Assembly: GCA_002353585.1 (NCBI GenBank)
Contig: DEJW01000013.1
Location: 1 to 24,169, forward strand
DNA from: Prevotellaceae bacterium UBA2738
GTDB taxonomy: Bacteria; Bacteroidota; Bacteroidia; Bacteroidales; Bacteroidaceae
Length of the DNA stretch: 24,169 bases
Direction of reading: 5' to 3'
The position numbers and the translations under genes were made by a program. Shown one piece after another: positions 15,463 through 23,175 of the stretch (position 1 is the first letter of the stretch; every line of letters begins with the position of its first letter). The notes below the pieces were generated by a model that did not search any database, was not told where the DNA came from, and saw only the letters and a program-made list of their open reading frames with translations.

Positions 15463-16053
15463 ATGAAGAAGCTACTTATTACTTTTTACTTATTACTTAT
15501 TACTTTCTGCGCTATGGCGCAGAGCCAGGATTTCAAGAAGGCAGTTGCCAAGTATGGCAACGTTAGTTCGCTCACAGCTACAGCCACTCGCACAGTACAC
15601 AAGAGTGGCTCTACCAAGGACAAGGTAGTGGCAGGCTCTCTGCAAGTGAAGAAAGACGGAAAGGTGGCAATAGTAAACGGCAAGGACGCCCTGATAATGA
15701 ATGGTAATGCATTCACCATGAAGAAAGGTCCACTGAAGGCAAAGACCAATGCAGCTACCGATACTCGCTACAAGACTTTCCACGATGTGCTTGAGGCAAT
15801 ATTCAATGGTGGCAAGACCGACCTCTCTAAGAATGCTGACGTGAAGATGGCTAAGAGCGGCTCTAACGTGGTGCTCACCATCACTCCTACATCAACCAAG
15901 AAGCTGATGTTCTCTTCATTCATCATCACCATCGACGGCAAGGCACAGGAGATGCGCTCCATACGCCTGAACCAGAAGGGCGGAGCATATACCGAGTATG
16001 TGTTCTCAAACTACAAACTCGGAGCAACGGTTGACGATAAGCTGTTTAAGTAA
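15463..16053 (+). CDS. LolA-like periplasmic lipoprotein carrier
   Basis: 196 residues. The signal peptide runs from Met1 to about A19 (CAMA|QS), giving a periplasmic protein. The mature part follows the LolA/LolB-like pattern of repeated beta strands (GSLQVKKDGKVAIVNG, ALIMNGNAFTMKK) and a final strand region (SSFIITIDGKAQEMRSIRL). LolA carries lipidated cargo from inner to outer membrane; members linked to lipid clusters may carry the cluster product instead. It is the middle gene of the oxidoreductase-LolA-thioesterase set. The signal-peptide coding region is built from five 7-bp units of the ACTTATT type (15474-15508), so its LLITFYLLLITF stretch derives from a short tandem repeat. Confidence 0.78.
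   Translation: MKKLLITFYLLLITFCAMAQSQDFKKAVAKYGNVSSLTATATRTVHKSGSTKDKVVAGSLQVKKDGKVAIVNGKDALIMNGNAFTMKKGPLKAKTNAATDTRYKTFHDVLEAIFNGGKTDLSKNADVKMAKSGSNVVLTITPTSTKKLMFSSFIITIDGKAQEMRSIRLNQKGGAYTEYVFSNYKLGATVDDKLFK
15474..15508. repeat. Degenerate 7-bp tandem tract E, inside a coding region
   Basis: ACTTATT, ACTTTTT, ACTTATT, ACTTATT and ACTTTCT in direct succession encode the hydrophobic core of the LolA-like signal peptide. Tract D ends only 24 bp upstream. Confidence 0.8.
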
Positions 16054-16147
16054 TTTAAGTCTCGCATAAGCTCAACTTTTTAGGAGTTTAAAGGAGTTAG
16101 AGGAGTTAATGTGGCTTCCAGCCACTTAGAAGTTAGAGACATATGAT
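16054..16147 (+). other. Short spacer with AGGAGTT repeats and a small hairpin
   Basis: AGGAGTT occurs at 16082, 16092 and 16101 (spacings of 10 and 9 bp). It is followed by the hairpin GTGGCT/AGCCAC (16111-16125). The AGGAG units look like ribosome-binding sites but are about 40-65 bp from the thioesterase ATG, too far to serve as such. Confidence 0.45.
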
Positions 16148-16564
16148 ATGTTAGAAGATACTTGCAAGATAAGGGTAAAGTTCTCGGAGATTGACGCCAT
16201 GCTCTGCGTGTGGCACGGCAACTACGTGAAGTATTTCGAGGACGGCAGGGAATCGTTTAACCGTCACTACCCAGGCATAGACTACCAGACGATGCTGGAG
16301 CACAACACACCTGCACCTATATATGACATACAGGTGAAGTGTCTGGCTCCACTCGGCTTGAACGACATCGCCGTGATTCACACCCGCTATGTGCACAAGC
16401 GTGGAGCACGTCTGGATTTTGAATATGAGATATACAGAGAGCGCGACAATGCCCTCTGCTGCAAAGGTAGCACTACCCAACTGTTCATAGATAAAGACGG
16501 CAACCAACTGCTTGACCTGCCTGATTTCTATGAAGCGTGGCTGGAGGAGCACTCCATAGCCTAA
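16148..16564 (+). CDS. Acyl-CoA/ACP thioesterase (YbgC/4HBT hotdog family)
   Basis: 138 residues, a single hotdog domain. The opening block (KIRVKFSEIDAMLCVWHGNYVKYFEDGRE) matches the 4-hydroxybenzoyl-CoA/YbgC thioesterase pattern, with D16 at the catalytic aspartate position and the HxNYxxYFE segment conserved. It should hydrolyse a thioester of a short or aromatic acyl-CoA or acyl-ACP in the cytoplasm. It follows the LolA-like gene by 94 nt and is probably in the same transcript. Its TAA (16562-16564) overlaps the TAG of the convergent PEP-binding gene, with no terminator between them. An out-of-frame ATG lies 5 bp upstream. Confidence 0.82.
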   Translation: MLEDTCKIRVKFSEIDAMLCVWHGNYVKYFEDGRESFNRHYPGIDYQTMLEHNTPAPIYDIQVKCLAPLGLNDIAVIHTRYVHKRGARLDFEYEIYRERDNALCCKGSTTQLFIDKDGNQLLDLPDFYEAWLEEHSIA

Positions 16565-19500
16565 GCCTGTATAATGACTACACCCTCCTGCTTCATGCCA
16601 TCCATCTTGATGGTGCAAGGATGAGGCAAGCGAACGTGGCGAACATACTTAGTCTCGCTCACAGCAGGCAGAGAGTCAAGATACTGACGGTTGAGAATCT
16701 CAAGGGCAGCATTGCCATAACTATTGCGATTGTCAGCATTTACGGGGTTGCCCTCTTTGTCGTGGTTTACATCAATGGTGAAATAACCCACTCCCAAGGA
16801 AGTGAGATTCTGGAAGAAGTGAGTACCCTGAGACGGGTCAACGAAATAGCTTGGCAGAATCTCTTCCACTATCAGTTTAGAGGCTGAGATGTGAGGCCAC
16901 TTAACTGGCACACCAAGCCAGGAATCAGAACTGCCCCACCTGCCAGGACCTATCAAGATATAAGAAAGGTCAGCCTTCCCTGGATCTTGCTTGCGCATAT
17001 TGAGGAACTGATTGTTTATCTTCTCTATCTCCTCTGCTACGAAAGCATTGTTGGAAGCGCTATAGTCGCTGCCAACCTTCACATACACCACATCGCTGAT
17101 GCCATCTATTATGCCGTGACCCAAAGAGTTATGGGAGCGTAGTAAGCATTCGGCATCATTAACCTGAAGCAGGTCTTCATCCAGTTCCTGCTTGGAATCG
17201 ACTATAGGTCGTATCTGCAACAGATAGTAACAGCCCGTCTTATCAGGATGAATGTTGCAAGCCATCTCTATCTCCACAGGACGACGCATCTCTTCTGCGC
17301 CTAATCTTAGCGACATCTGCATCAACTCTGGCAGAGGGAACACTCCCTGCTCCAACACACCATTCATGGAAATAATCTTTCTGCCTCCTTCATATACTCC
17401 TGGTCGGATAACCTGGTCGTAAGGGTCGAAGGTAGAAGCGATATACTGCAAAGAGCCGTCAGCATCAGCATCAGCCACCATACGTCTTTGTATATTGAAG
17501 CCATCGTCGATAGTAAAGTTCAGGCATTCGCTATCCTCTGGTTTCATACTTAGAGAATAGAAACTAGTCTGCGTCTGGCGAAGAGCCACCTCCATCTCTG
17601 ACATCTGCATAACCTGAGCAGGGTGATAAGGCGAGACGCGCAACGTCTGTCCGCCATCAACGATATACTTGCCCAGTCCGAGAGCAAGCGAAGCTATGCC
17701 TTCCTCTGGCTTCTCATCACCCACAGGATAGTAGTTGAGCGAACGAAGCACACCTGAGATGTTAGGGTAATAGTGTTCACCATACTGCTGACCTACCACC
17801 TCCTGTATTATGACAGCCATCTTTTCCTGGTCTATGACATTCTGCGTTGCCGTCATATAAGCCTTGGAATCACGATAATAAACTGAGGCATAGACACTCT
17901 TGACAGCCTCGGAGAGGTCGGCAAGCATCTTATCACGATTATCGGAATAAGGTATCATGTAGGTGCTATAGATACCAGCAAAAGGCTGATAGTGACTATC
18001 TTCGAGCAAGGATGACGAACGCACGGCAAGAGGTTTCTGCGTTGCGTTAATCATAGTGTTGAAGTCGTCGAGCAGAGACTCAGGCAACTCGGCTTGAAGG
18101 AATGCCTCGAGTATAGTCTCATCTGGTGCATCACTGAGTGCCGTTTCCCACAAGCGGTTATTGTCCATAAACTGGTCGAAGAGGTCAGTACACAGAACTA
18201 CCGTCTTTGGTATATACACCTTGGCATTAGGAAACTGGTGGAACTCCTTATGACGCTTTATGATGTTGTCGAGGAATGCCAGACCTCTGCCCTTGCCTCC
18301 CAACGAACCGTCGCCAATGCGGGCAAAGTGGGAATAGGTGTCGAAACGGTCACGATTGAATACCGCCACAACGCCAAAGTTCTTCATGTGACGATAGGCA
18401 ACAATGGCATCAAAGATAATCTCCCTGTGCTTATCTACATCTTGCAGTTTATGCCACGTTACGTGTTTGAGGAACTCTGAAACAGGGAAGATAGCACGGG
18501 CGGCAAGCCAACGTGAAACGTGGTTGCGACTGACGTGATAGAGCATAGAGTCGCGAGGAATCTTGAAGATATTATCCTGCAACTCCTTCAGGTTTCTCAC
18601 CCTGCATATCACCTCTTTGGTCTCTGGATTGCGGAAGAGGAAGTCTCCAAAGCCGAAATGCTCCTCCATGATGTGACGCAAGTCAACATTAAACTTCTTA
18701 GAGTTCTTGTCTATAAAACTCACACCCTTAACGGGGATGTCGAGGTTTTTCTCTGATGACTGCATTATCAGTGGCAGATACTCGTCAGCCTCACGTATCT
18801 TCTGGAGCAGTTTCAGACCAGCTATAGGGTCTTCCTCGCCATCCTTATCGAAACGGCTGTCGGAAATCACGCCAAGCATGTTGTCCTCATACTTCTTATA
18901 AAGTTTCCATGCCTCCTCGTAGTTACGTGCCAAGAGTACTTTTGGTCTGCCTCGCATACGCAGCATCTCAGCCTGTGAGTTGAGCGCCTCAGTAGCAAAG
19001 TTAAGACTTTGGGTAAGAATGAATTTATATAGGTTAGGCAGGATAGACGAATAGAAGCGGATGGAATCTTCCACCAGCAACACACACTTCACTCCAGCCT
19101 CCTTAGTGTCGTTGTCAATGTTCATCTTATCCTCTATCAGTTTGATAATGGAGAGGATAAGTTCGGTGTTACCCAACCAGCAGAATACATAATCGAATAT
19201 GCTGAGGTCGAGGTCTTGCATACGGCGACTGATGCCGTGTGAGAACGGCGTGAGCACCACGCAAGGAGTTAAGGGGGATGTCTTCTTTACCGCATAGGCT
19301 ACGTCAAACGCATCATTATCAGCATTACCAGGCATACAAATTACAAGGTCATACTGTGTTACCGACAGTGCCTCGTCGGCTTCTTCTATGGTAGAGACCT
19401 GAGTAAATGAAGGCGGATAACGCAGTCCCAGCTTCATATACTCTGAGAATATCTTTTCCTCCACCCTACCGTCGTCTTCAAGCATAAAGGCATCATACGG

Positions 19501-19581
19501 ATTGGCTACAATCAGTACGTTGGCGATGCGACGCTGCATCAGGTTGAGGAATGTCGTGTCTTTAAGGTTAAGTTCAGACAT
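16561..19581 (-). CDS. PEP/pyruvate-binding protein with two receiver-like domains
   Basis: 1006 residues, cytoplasmic. Residues about 20-150 look like a degenerate receiver domain: the phospho-Asp position in YDLVICM is Met. Residues about 165-300 form a second receiver with the needed residues: E171/D172, phospho-acceptor D241 (LGVISD), S275 and K292 (FIDKNS). From about 420 to 795 there is an ATP-grasp PEP/pyruvate-binding domain as in PEP synthase/PPDK: GSLGGKGRG (425-433), LAVRSSSLLEDS (518-529) and LLQIRPI (787-793). The swivelling phospho-His domain (GGxTSHxA) and the PEP-binding barrel are absent. The C-terminal ~170 residues (GPGRWGSSDSWLG, PSQGTHFFQN) are a conserved module I cannot assign. 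It is usually labelled a PEP synthase, but it cannot run the full reaction alone. Confidence 0.85.
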   Translation of the reverse strand: MSELNLKDTTFLNLMQRRIANVLIVANPYDAFMLEDDGRVEEKIFSEYMKLGLRYPPSFTQVSTIEEADEALSVTQYDLVICMPGNADNDAFDVAYAVKKTSPLTPCVVLTPFSHGISRRMQDLDLSIFDYVFCWLGNTELILSIIKLIEDKMNIDNDTKEAGVKCVLLVEDSIRFYSSILPNLYKFILTQSLNFATEALNSQAEMLRMRGRPKVLLARNYEEAWKLYKKYEDNMLGVISDSRFDKDGEEDPIAGLKLLQKIREADEYLPLIMQSSEKNLDIPVKGVSFIDKNSKKFNVDLRHIMEEHFGFGDFLFRNPETKEVICRVRNLKELQDNIFKIPRDSMLYHVSRNHVSRWLAARAIFPVSEFLKHVTWHKLQDVDKHREIIFDAIVAYRHMKNFGVVAVFNRDRFDTYSHFARIGDGSLGGKGRGLAFLDNIIKRHKEFHQFPNAKVYIPKTVVLCTDLFDQFMDNNRLWETALSDAPDETILEAFLQAELPESLLDDFNTMINATQKPLAVRSSSLLEDSHYQPFAGIYSTYMIPYSDNRDKMLADLSEAVKSVYASVYYRDSKAYMTATQNVIDQEKMAVIIQEVVGQQYGEHYYPNISGVLRSLNYYPVGDEKPEEGIASLALGLGKYIVDGGQTLRVSPYHPAQVMQMSEMEVALRQTQTSFYSLSMKPEDSECLNFTIDDGFNIQRRMVADADADGSLQYIASTFDPYDQVIRPGVYEGGRKIISMNGVLEQGVFPLPELMQMSLRLGAEEMRRPVEIEMACNIHPDKTGCYYLLQIRPIVDSKQELDEDLLQVNDAECLLRSHNSLGHGIIDGISDVVYVKVGSDYSASNNAFVAEEIEKINNQFLNMRKQDPGKADLSYILIGPGRWGSSDSWLGVPVKWPHISASKLIVEEILPSYFVDPSQGTHFFQNLTSLGVGYFTIDVNHDKEGNPVNADNRNSYGNAALEILNRQYLDSLPAVSETKYVRHVRLPHPCTIKMDGMKQEGVVIIQA

Positions 19582-19597
19582 ACTATGAAAAAAAGAT

Positions 19598-19636
19598 AAA
19601 AAGGGTGCTGAGATTGTTATCCCAACACCCCCTTTT
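19598..19636 (-). terminator. Intrinsic terminator of gdhA
   Basis: A 12-bp stem, 19603-19614 against 19619-19630 with a TGTT loop and two G-U pairs in the minus-strand RNA, is followed leftward by a T-run (plus A-run 19598-19602 and further A's). It lies about 80 nt past the gdhA stop and only about 17 nt before the start codon of the PEP-binding gene. Confidence 0.75.
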
Positions 19637-19661
19637 GATATAATATTTTCTTATTGTCGGA

Positions 19662-19734
19662 TTATACGATACCCTGTGCCATACAAAAGAAAACCTTTGA
19701 TGGCAGGCTCGTCTTATACGATGCCCTGTGCCAT
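19662..19734. repeat. Duplicated gdhA 3' end (21-bp direct repeat)
   Basis: TTATACGATaCCCTGTGCCAT (19662-19682) repeats TTATACGATgCCCTGTGCCAT (19714-19734) with one mismatch, 52 bp apart. The right copy encodes the last GDH residues MAQGIV and stop. The left copy encodes the same MAQGIV-stop downstream of the real stop, without an open gene in front. Confidence 0.82.
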
Positions 19735-21048
19735 CATAGCTTTAGCAACCTTCATGAAGCCTGCTACGTTAGCACCCTTCACGTAGTTGATATAGCCGTC
19801 AGGCTCTGTGCCATACTTCACACAGTTAGCGTGGATATCATCCATGATACGGTGGAGGTAGTTATCTACTTCCTCAGCTGTCCAGCTCAGACGCTCTGAG
19901 TTCTGAGACATCTCAAGACCTGATACTGATACGCCGCCAGCATTAGCTGCCTTACCTGGAGAGTACAGAATCTTAGCATCCTGGAATACCTTGATAGCCT
20001 CAGGAGTTGTAGGCATGTTAGCACCCTCAGAAACAGCAATCACACCGTTAGCTACGAGAGTCTTAGCTGCCTCCTCGTTGATCTCGTTCTGAGTAGCAGA
20101 AGGAAGTGCGATGTCTGCCTTCTCGCCCCAAGGCTTAGCGCCCTCAACGTACTTAACACCATACTTCTCAGCATACTCCTTAATACGGCCACGCTGTACG
20201 TTCTTCAGCTCCATTACGTAGTCGAGCTTCTCACGTGTGATACCGTCTGGATCATAGATATAACCGTCAGAGTCAGACAGAGTTACAGGCTTAGCACCGA
20301 GCTGGATAAGCTTTTCTGTGGTGTACTGAGCAACGTTACCAGAACCAGATACGAGAACTGTCTTGCCCTTGATGTCAATGTTACGAGTCTTCAGCATGTT
20401 GAGCAGGAAGTAAACGTTACCGTAACCTGTAGCCTCAGGACGGATAAGTGAACCACCGAACTCGCGGCCCTTACCTGTGAGCATACCAGTGAACTGGTGT
20501 GTAAGCTTCTTGTACATACCGAACATGTAACCTACCTCACGGCCACCTACACCGATATCACCTGCTGGAACGTCCTCGTCAGCACCTACGTGACGATAGA
20601 GCTCAGTCATAAATGCCTGGCAGAAACGCATTACCTCAGCGTCAGACTTGCCACGTGGTGAGAAGTCAGAACCACCCTTTGCACCACCCATTGGGAGAGT
20701 TGTAAGAGAGTTCTTGAAAGTCTGCTCGAAAGCAAGGAACTTCAGAATACCGAGGTTTACAGAACGGTGGAAACGAATACCACCTTTGTATGGGCCGATT
20801 ACGTTGTTGTGCTGGATACGGTAACCCATGTTGGTCTGAACATTACCCTTGTCGTCAACCCAAGAAACGCGGAACTCAATCACGCGATCTGGGATACAAA
20901 GACGCTCGATAAGGTTTGCACGGTCAAACTCTGGGTGCTTGTTGTACTCTTCTTCGATAGTAGGAAGAACCTGTGAAACAGCCTGGATGTACTCTGGCTC
21001 ATTAGGGAATCTCTGCTTAAGATTCTCAATCACTTTCTGTGCATTCAT
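19714..21048 (-). CDS. gdhA: Glutamate dehydrogenase (NADP-type, GdhA-like)
   Basis: 444 residues, the normal length for hexameric bacterial GDH. GPYKGGIRFH (85-94) and PMGGAKGGSDF (119-129, catalytic K124) bind glutamate/2-oxoglutarate. GDIGVGGREVGYM (163-175) is family-typical, and GSGNVA (235-240) begins the dinucleotide-binding domain. It assimilates ammonium by reductive amination of 2-oxoglutarate, a main nitrogen route in Bacteroidales. Cofactor preference for NADPH is inferred from similarity to E. coli GdhA, not proved by a residue. The ATG at 21048 gives the usual start MNAQKVI. It has its own promoter and a strong terminator. A partial copy of its 3' end follows the stop. Confidence 0.93.
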   Translation of the reverse strand: MNAQKVIENLKQRFPNEPEYIQAVSQVLPTIEEEYNKHPEFDRANLIERLCIPDRVIEFRVSWVDDKGNVQTNMGYRIQHNNVIGPYKGGIRFHRSVNLGILKFLAFEQTFKNSLTTLPMGGAKGGSDFSPRGKSDAEVMRFCQAFMTELYRHVGADEDVPAGDIGVGGREVGYMFGMYKKLTHQFTGMLTGKGREFGGSLIRPEATGYGNVYFLLNMLKTRNIDIKGKTVLVSGSGNVAQYTTEKLIQLGAKPVTLSDSDGYIYDPDGITREKLDYVMELKNVQRGRIKEYAEKYGVKYVEGAKPWGEKADIALPSATQNEINEEAAKTLVANGVIAVSEGANMPTTPEAIKVFQDAKILYSPGKAANAGGVSVSGLEMSQNSERLSWTAEEVDNYLHRIMDDIHANCVKYGTEPDGYINYVKGANVAGFMKVAKAMMAQGIV

Positions 21049-21120
21049 CTTCTTTTACTTTTTTGTTTTGATTGTTGTTATATTAATGAATATCTTTTTA
21101 CCCTTTTGTAATTACGGATG

Positions 21121-21128
21121 CAAAGTTA
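21121..21128 (-). promoter_or_regulatory. -7 box of gdhA
   Basis: CAAAGTTA on the plus strand reads TAACTTTG leftward, leaving a 5' UTR of about 65-70 nt. The -33 position has only an ATTG-like sequence. The remaining 21129-21256 is AT-rich with nothing else recognisable. Confidence 0.6.
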
Positions 21129-21256
21129 CAAATAAATATCGTAACTCAATAACATTTTGCCGTTTTTTTTCGCTTTTTGTGTCATTTTTTATGTTTTTAC
21201 CCCGTTTTTCTTGACAAAATAACAATTTTTCAACGTAAAAACTACAAAATGCGTGC

Positions 21257-22144
21257 TCAGCATTCTATTACCTGACCGTCAAAAGCAAACTCAAAACCAT
21301 CGGGCAACTGACTGTTTGCCCAATCGTGTGTACCAATATCGTGAGTGAGGTGTATGAAGTAAGTTTTGCGTGCCCCGACCTTATGTGCAAACTCTATTGC
21401 ATCGTTCACTAACTGATGGCTATGATGCTCCTTCTTAAAACGCAAGGCATTGATTACAAGTGTCTCTATGCCCTGCAACATCTGCGCATCTTCGTCTTCC
21501 ATGTACTTCATATCAGTAATGTAAGCAAATTTGCCTATACGGAAACCAAGGATGGGAAGATTGCCATGCATAACACGGATGGGTAGAATCTCCAACTCAT
21601 CTAAAGCTGGCGGTATGATACGCTGCTCCCTCTTGTCGCGCATTATGCCTTGTAATGTTGCACCACCCTCAAATACCTCCACCGTACTTTCATAAGGTCG
21701 TCGCACAGTAAATGGTCTGCCCGCGCTTATCTGATGAAGCTTTAGGTGTGGCACTCCAGGATATAACTGTTCCTTAAAACAATACGGCATAGTCTGATGC
21801 AGTCCATCGATAACATCTTTCTGGGCATATATATCCACATCGCCAAACCAAGCAAAAGGACGCAAGTCATCTGTCCCACCCACATGGTCGTAATGTATAT
21901 GCGTAAAGAGCACTGCGTCTATCTTATCGAAAAATGGTGTTTTTCCTTGACGGTTATATCGCATAATCTGCTGACGGAAGTCTGGTCCACAATCTATCAA
22001 TACCCTCAGTCCGCCATCAGTTTCAAGCATAGCAGATGACCTTAGCCTCTTATCTTTTGGATCCTGACTAAGACACACCTCACAATTACAACCTATTGCT
22101 GGTACGCCTATAGATGTTCCTGTGCCCAGAAATGTCAGCTTCAT
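21257..22144 (-). CDS. MBL-fold metallo-hydrolase, PhnP-like
   Basis: 295 residues. The metallo-beta-lactamase motif THIHYDHVGG supplies H82, H84, D86 and H87. The early GTGTSIGVPAIGCNCEVC, with C19, C21 and C24, is the extra zinc-binding cysteine cluster known in PhnP-type cyclic phosphate phosphodiesterases and related proteins. A role as a phosphodiesterase on a small cyclic phosphate or nucleic-acid-like substrate is therefore inferred; no phosphonate genes are near. The ATG (22142-22144) overlaps the murB TGA in an ATGA junction, so translation is probably coupled to murB. It is the last gene of the lipoprotein-murB-MBL operon. Confidence 0.85.
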   Translation of the reverse strand: MKLTFLGTGTSIGVPAIGCNCEVCLSQDPKDKRLRSSAMLETDGGLRVLIDCGPDFRQQIMRYNRQGKTPFFDKIDAVLFTHIHYDHVGGTDDLRPFAWFGDVDIYAQKDVIDGLHQTMPYCFKEQLYPGVPHLKLHQISAGRPFTVRRPYESTVEVFEGGATLQGIMRDKREQRIIPPALDELEILPIRVMHGNLPILGFRIGKFAYITDMKYMEDEDAQMLQGIETLVINALRFKKEHHSHQLVNDAIEFAHKVGARKTYFIHLTHDIGTHDWANSQLPDGFEFAFDGQVIEC

Positions 22145-23175
22145 ATTATATTCACTTCTGGGTTAATCATTATGCCAAACCTATTAAAAACATCAATACG
22201 TATAGCATTGCATAGGTCAACTATCTCTTTTCCTGTTGCGCCACCCTTGTTTACGAGCACCAGAGCCTGATTCTTATGCACTCCTGCTCTGCCCATCGTT
22301 TTACCTTTCCATCCGCACTGATCTATCATCCAACCAGCAGGTATCTTCACCCTATTGTCATCAACATCGTAATGAGGCATATTGGGGTATTCTTTCTGCA
22401 GACTTTCGAATTTGGCTCTATCTACTATCGGATTCATGAAGAACGAACCTGCATTGCCCTCCACCTTTGGGTCAGGCAACTTAGCATTACGTATCTCAAT
22501 GATGGCTTCACGCACCATTGTTGCAGTAACGATGCCTTCGAGTCCATCCTCTGCCACGTTCAACTTTGATGCAAGCACACCTTTGAGGTTGCCATATCCC
22601 AGACACGGCTTGAAATCCTTATTCAACCTATAGGTGACGTGAGTAATGAAAAACTTGTTCTTCCATTCATCTTTAAACTTGCTGTAACGATAGGCATAGT
22701 GGCAGTCAGCAGGATTTATGGTGAGCACATTGCCCGTCTCTATCTCTATTGCCTCTATACTATATATAAGGTCTTTTGCCTCCACACCATAGGCACCTAT
22801 GTTCTGTACTGCCGAAGCGCCCACCTCACCAGGTATTATCGAAAGGTTCTCCATTCCGTAGTAAGAATGCTCCGTAGCGTAAGCCACAACATCATCCCAC
22901 ACTTCTCCAGAACCACACCTTATATATATATATGAAGCATCTGAATTCCCCACATTTGAAGAATCCAGACTTTCTATTCCTTTTATCTTTGAATGCAACA
23001 CATTACCGTCATAGTTCTGGGTAAGCAGCAGATTGCTTCCGCCACCGAGTATCATGTATGGCTCAGACTTCACTCTTGCCAATATCTCTTTGGCCTCCTC
23101 AACCGTAGCAGGCTCGTATATCTCCTTACAGCTACAGTCTATACCGAATGTATTATATGTTAAAAGACTCTTCAC
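22141..23175 (-). CDS. murB: MurB, UDP-N-acetylenolpyruvoylglucosamine reductase
   Basis: About 344 residues, the type I (E. coli-like) length. It performs the FAD/NADPH-dependent reduction that makes UDP-N-acetylmuramic acid for peptidoglycan. The FAD-binding core is seen in LGGGSNLL and SIIPGEVGASAVQNIGAYG. EGNAGSFFMNP carries the catalytic Ser, and INPEV near the C-terminus the catalytic Glu. Two starts are possible: TTG at 23199, which overlaps the upstream gene by 28 nt, or GTG at 23175, which makes a 4-nt GTGA overlap with the upstream stop. I prefer GTG because the protein then begins MKSLLTYNTFGI, as MurB proteins usually do, and the junction mirrors the ATGA overlap with the next gene. 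Confidence 0.92.
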   Translation of the reverse strand: MKSLLTYNTFGIDCSCKEIYEPATVEEAKEILARVKSEPYMILGGGSNLLLTQNYDGNVLHSKIKGIESLDSSNVGNSDASYIYIRCGSGEVWDDVVAYATEHSYYGMENLSIIPGEVGASAVQNIGAYGVEAKDLIYSIEAIEIETGNVLTINPADCHYAYRYSKFKDEWKNKFFITHVTYRLNKDFKPCLGYGNLKGVLASKLNVAEDGLEGIVTATMVREAIIEIRNAKLPDPKVEGNAGSFFMNPIVDRAKFESLQKEYPNMPHYDVDDNRVKIPAGWMIDQCGWKGKTMGRAGVHKNQALVLVNKGGATGKEIVDLCNAIRIDVFNRFGIMINPEVNII

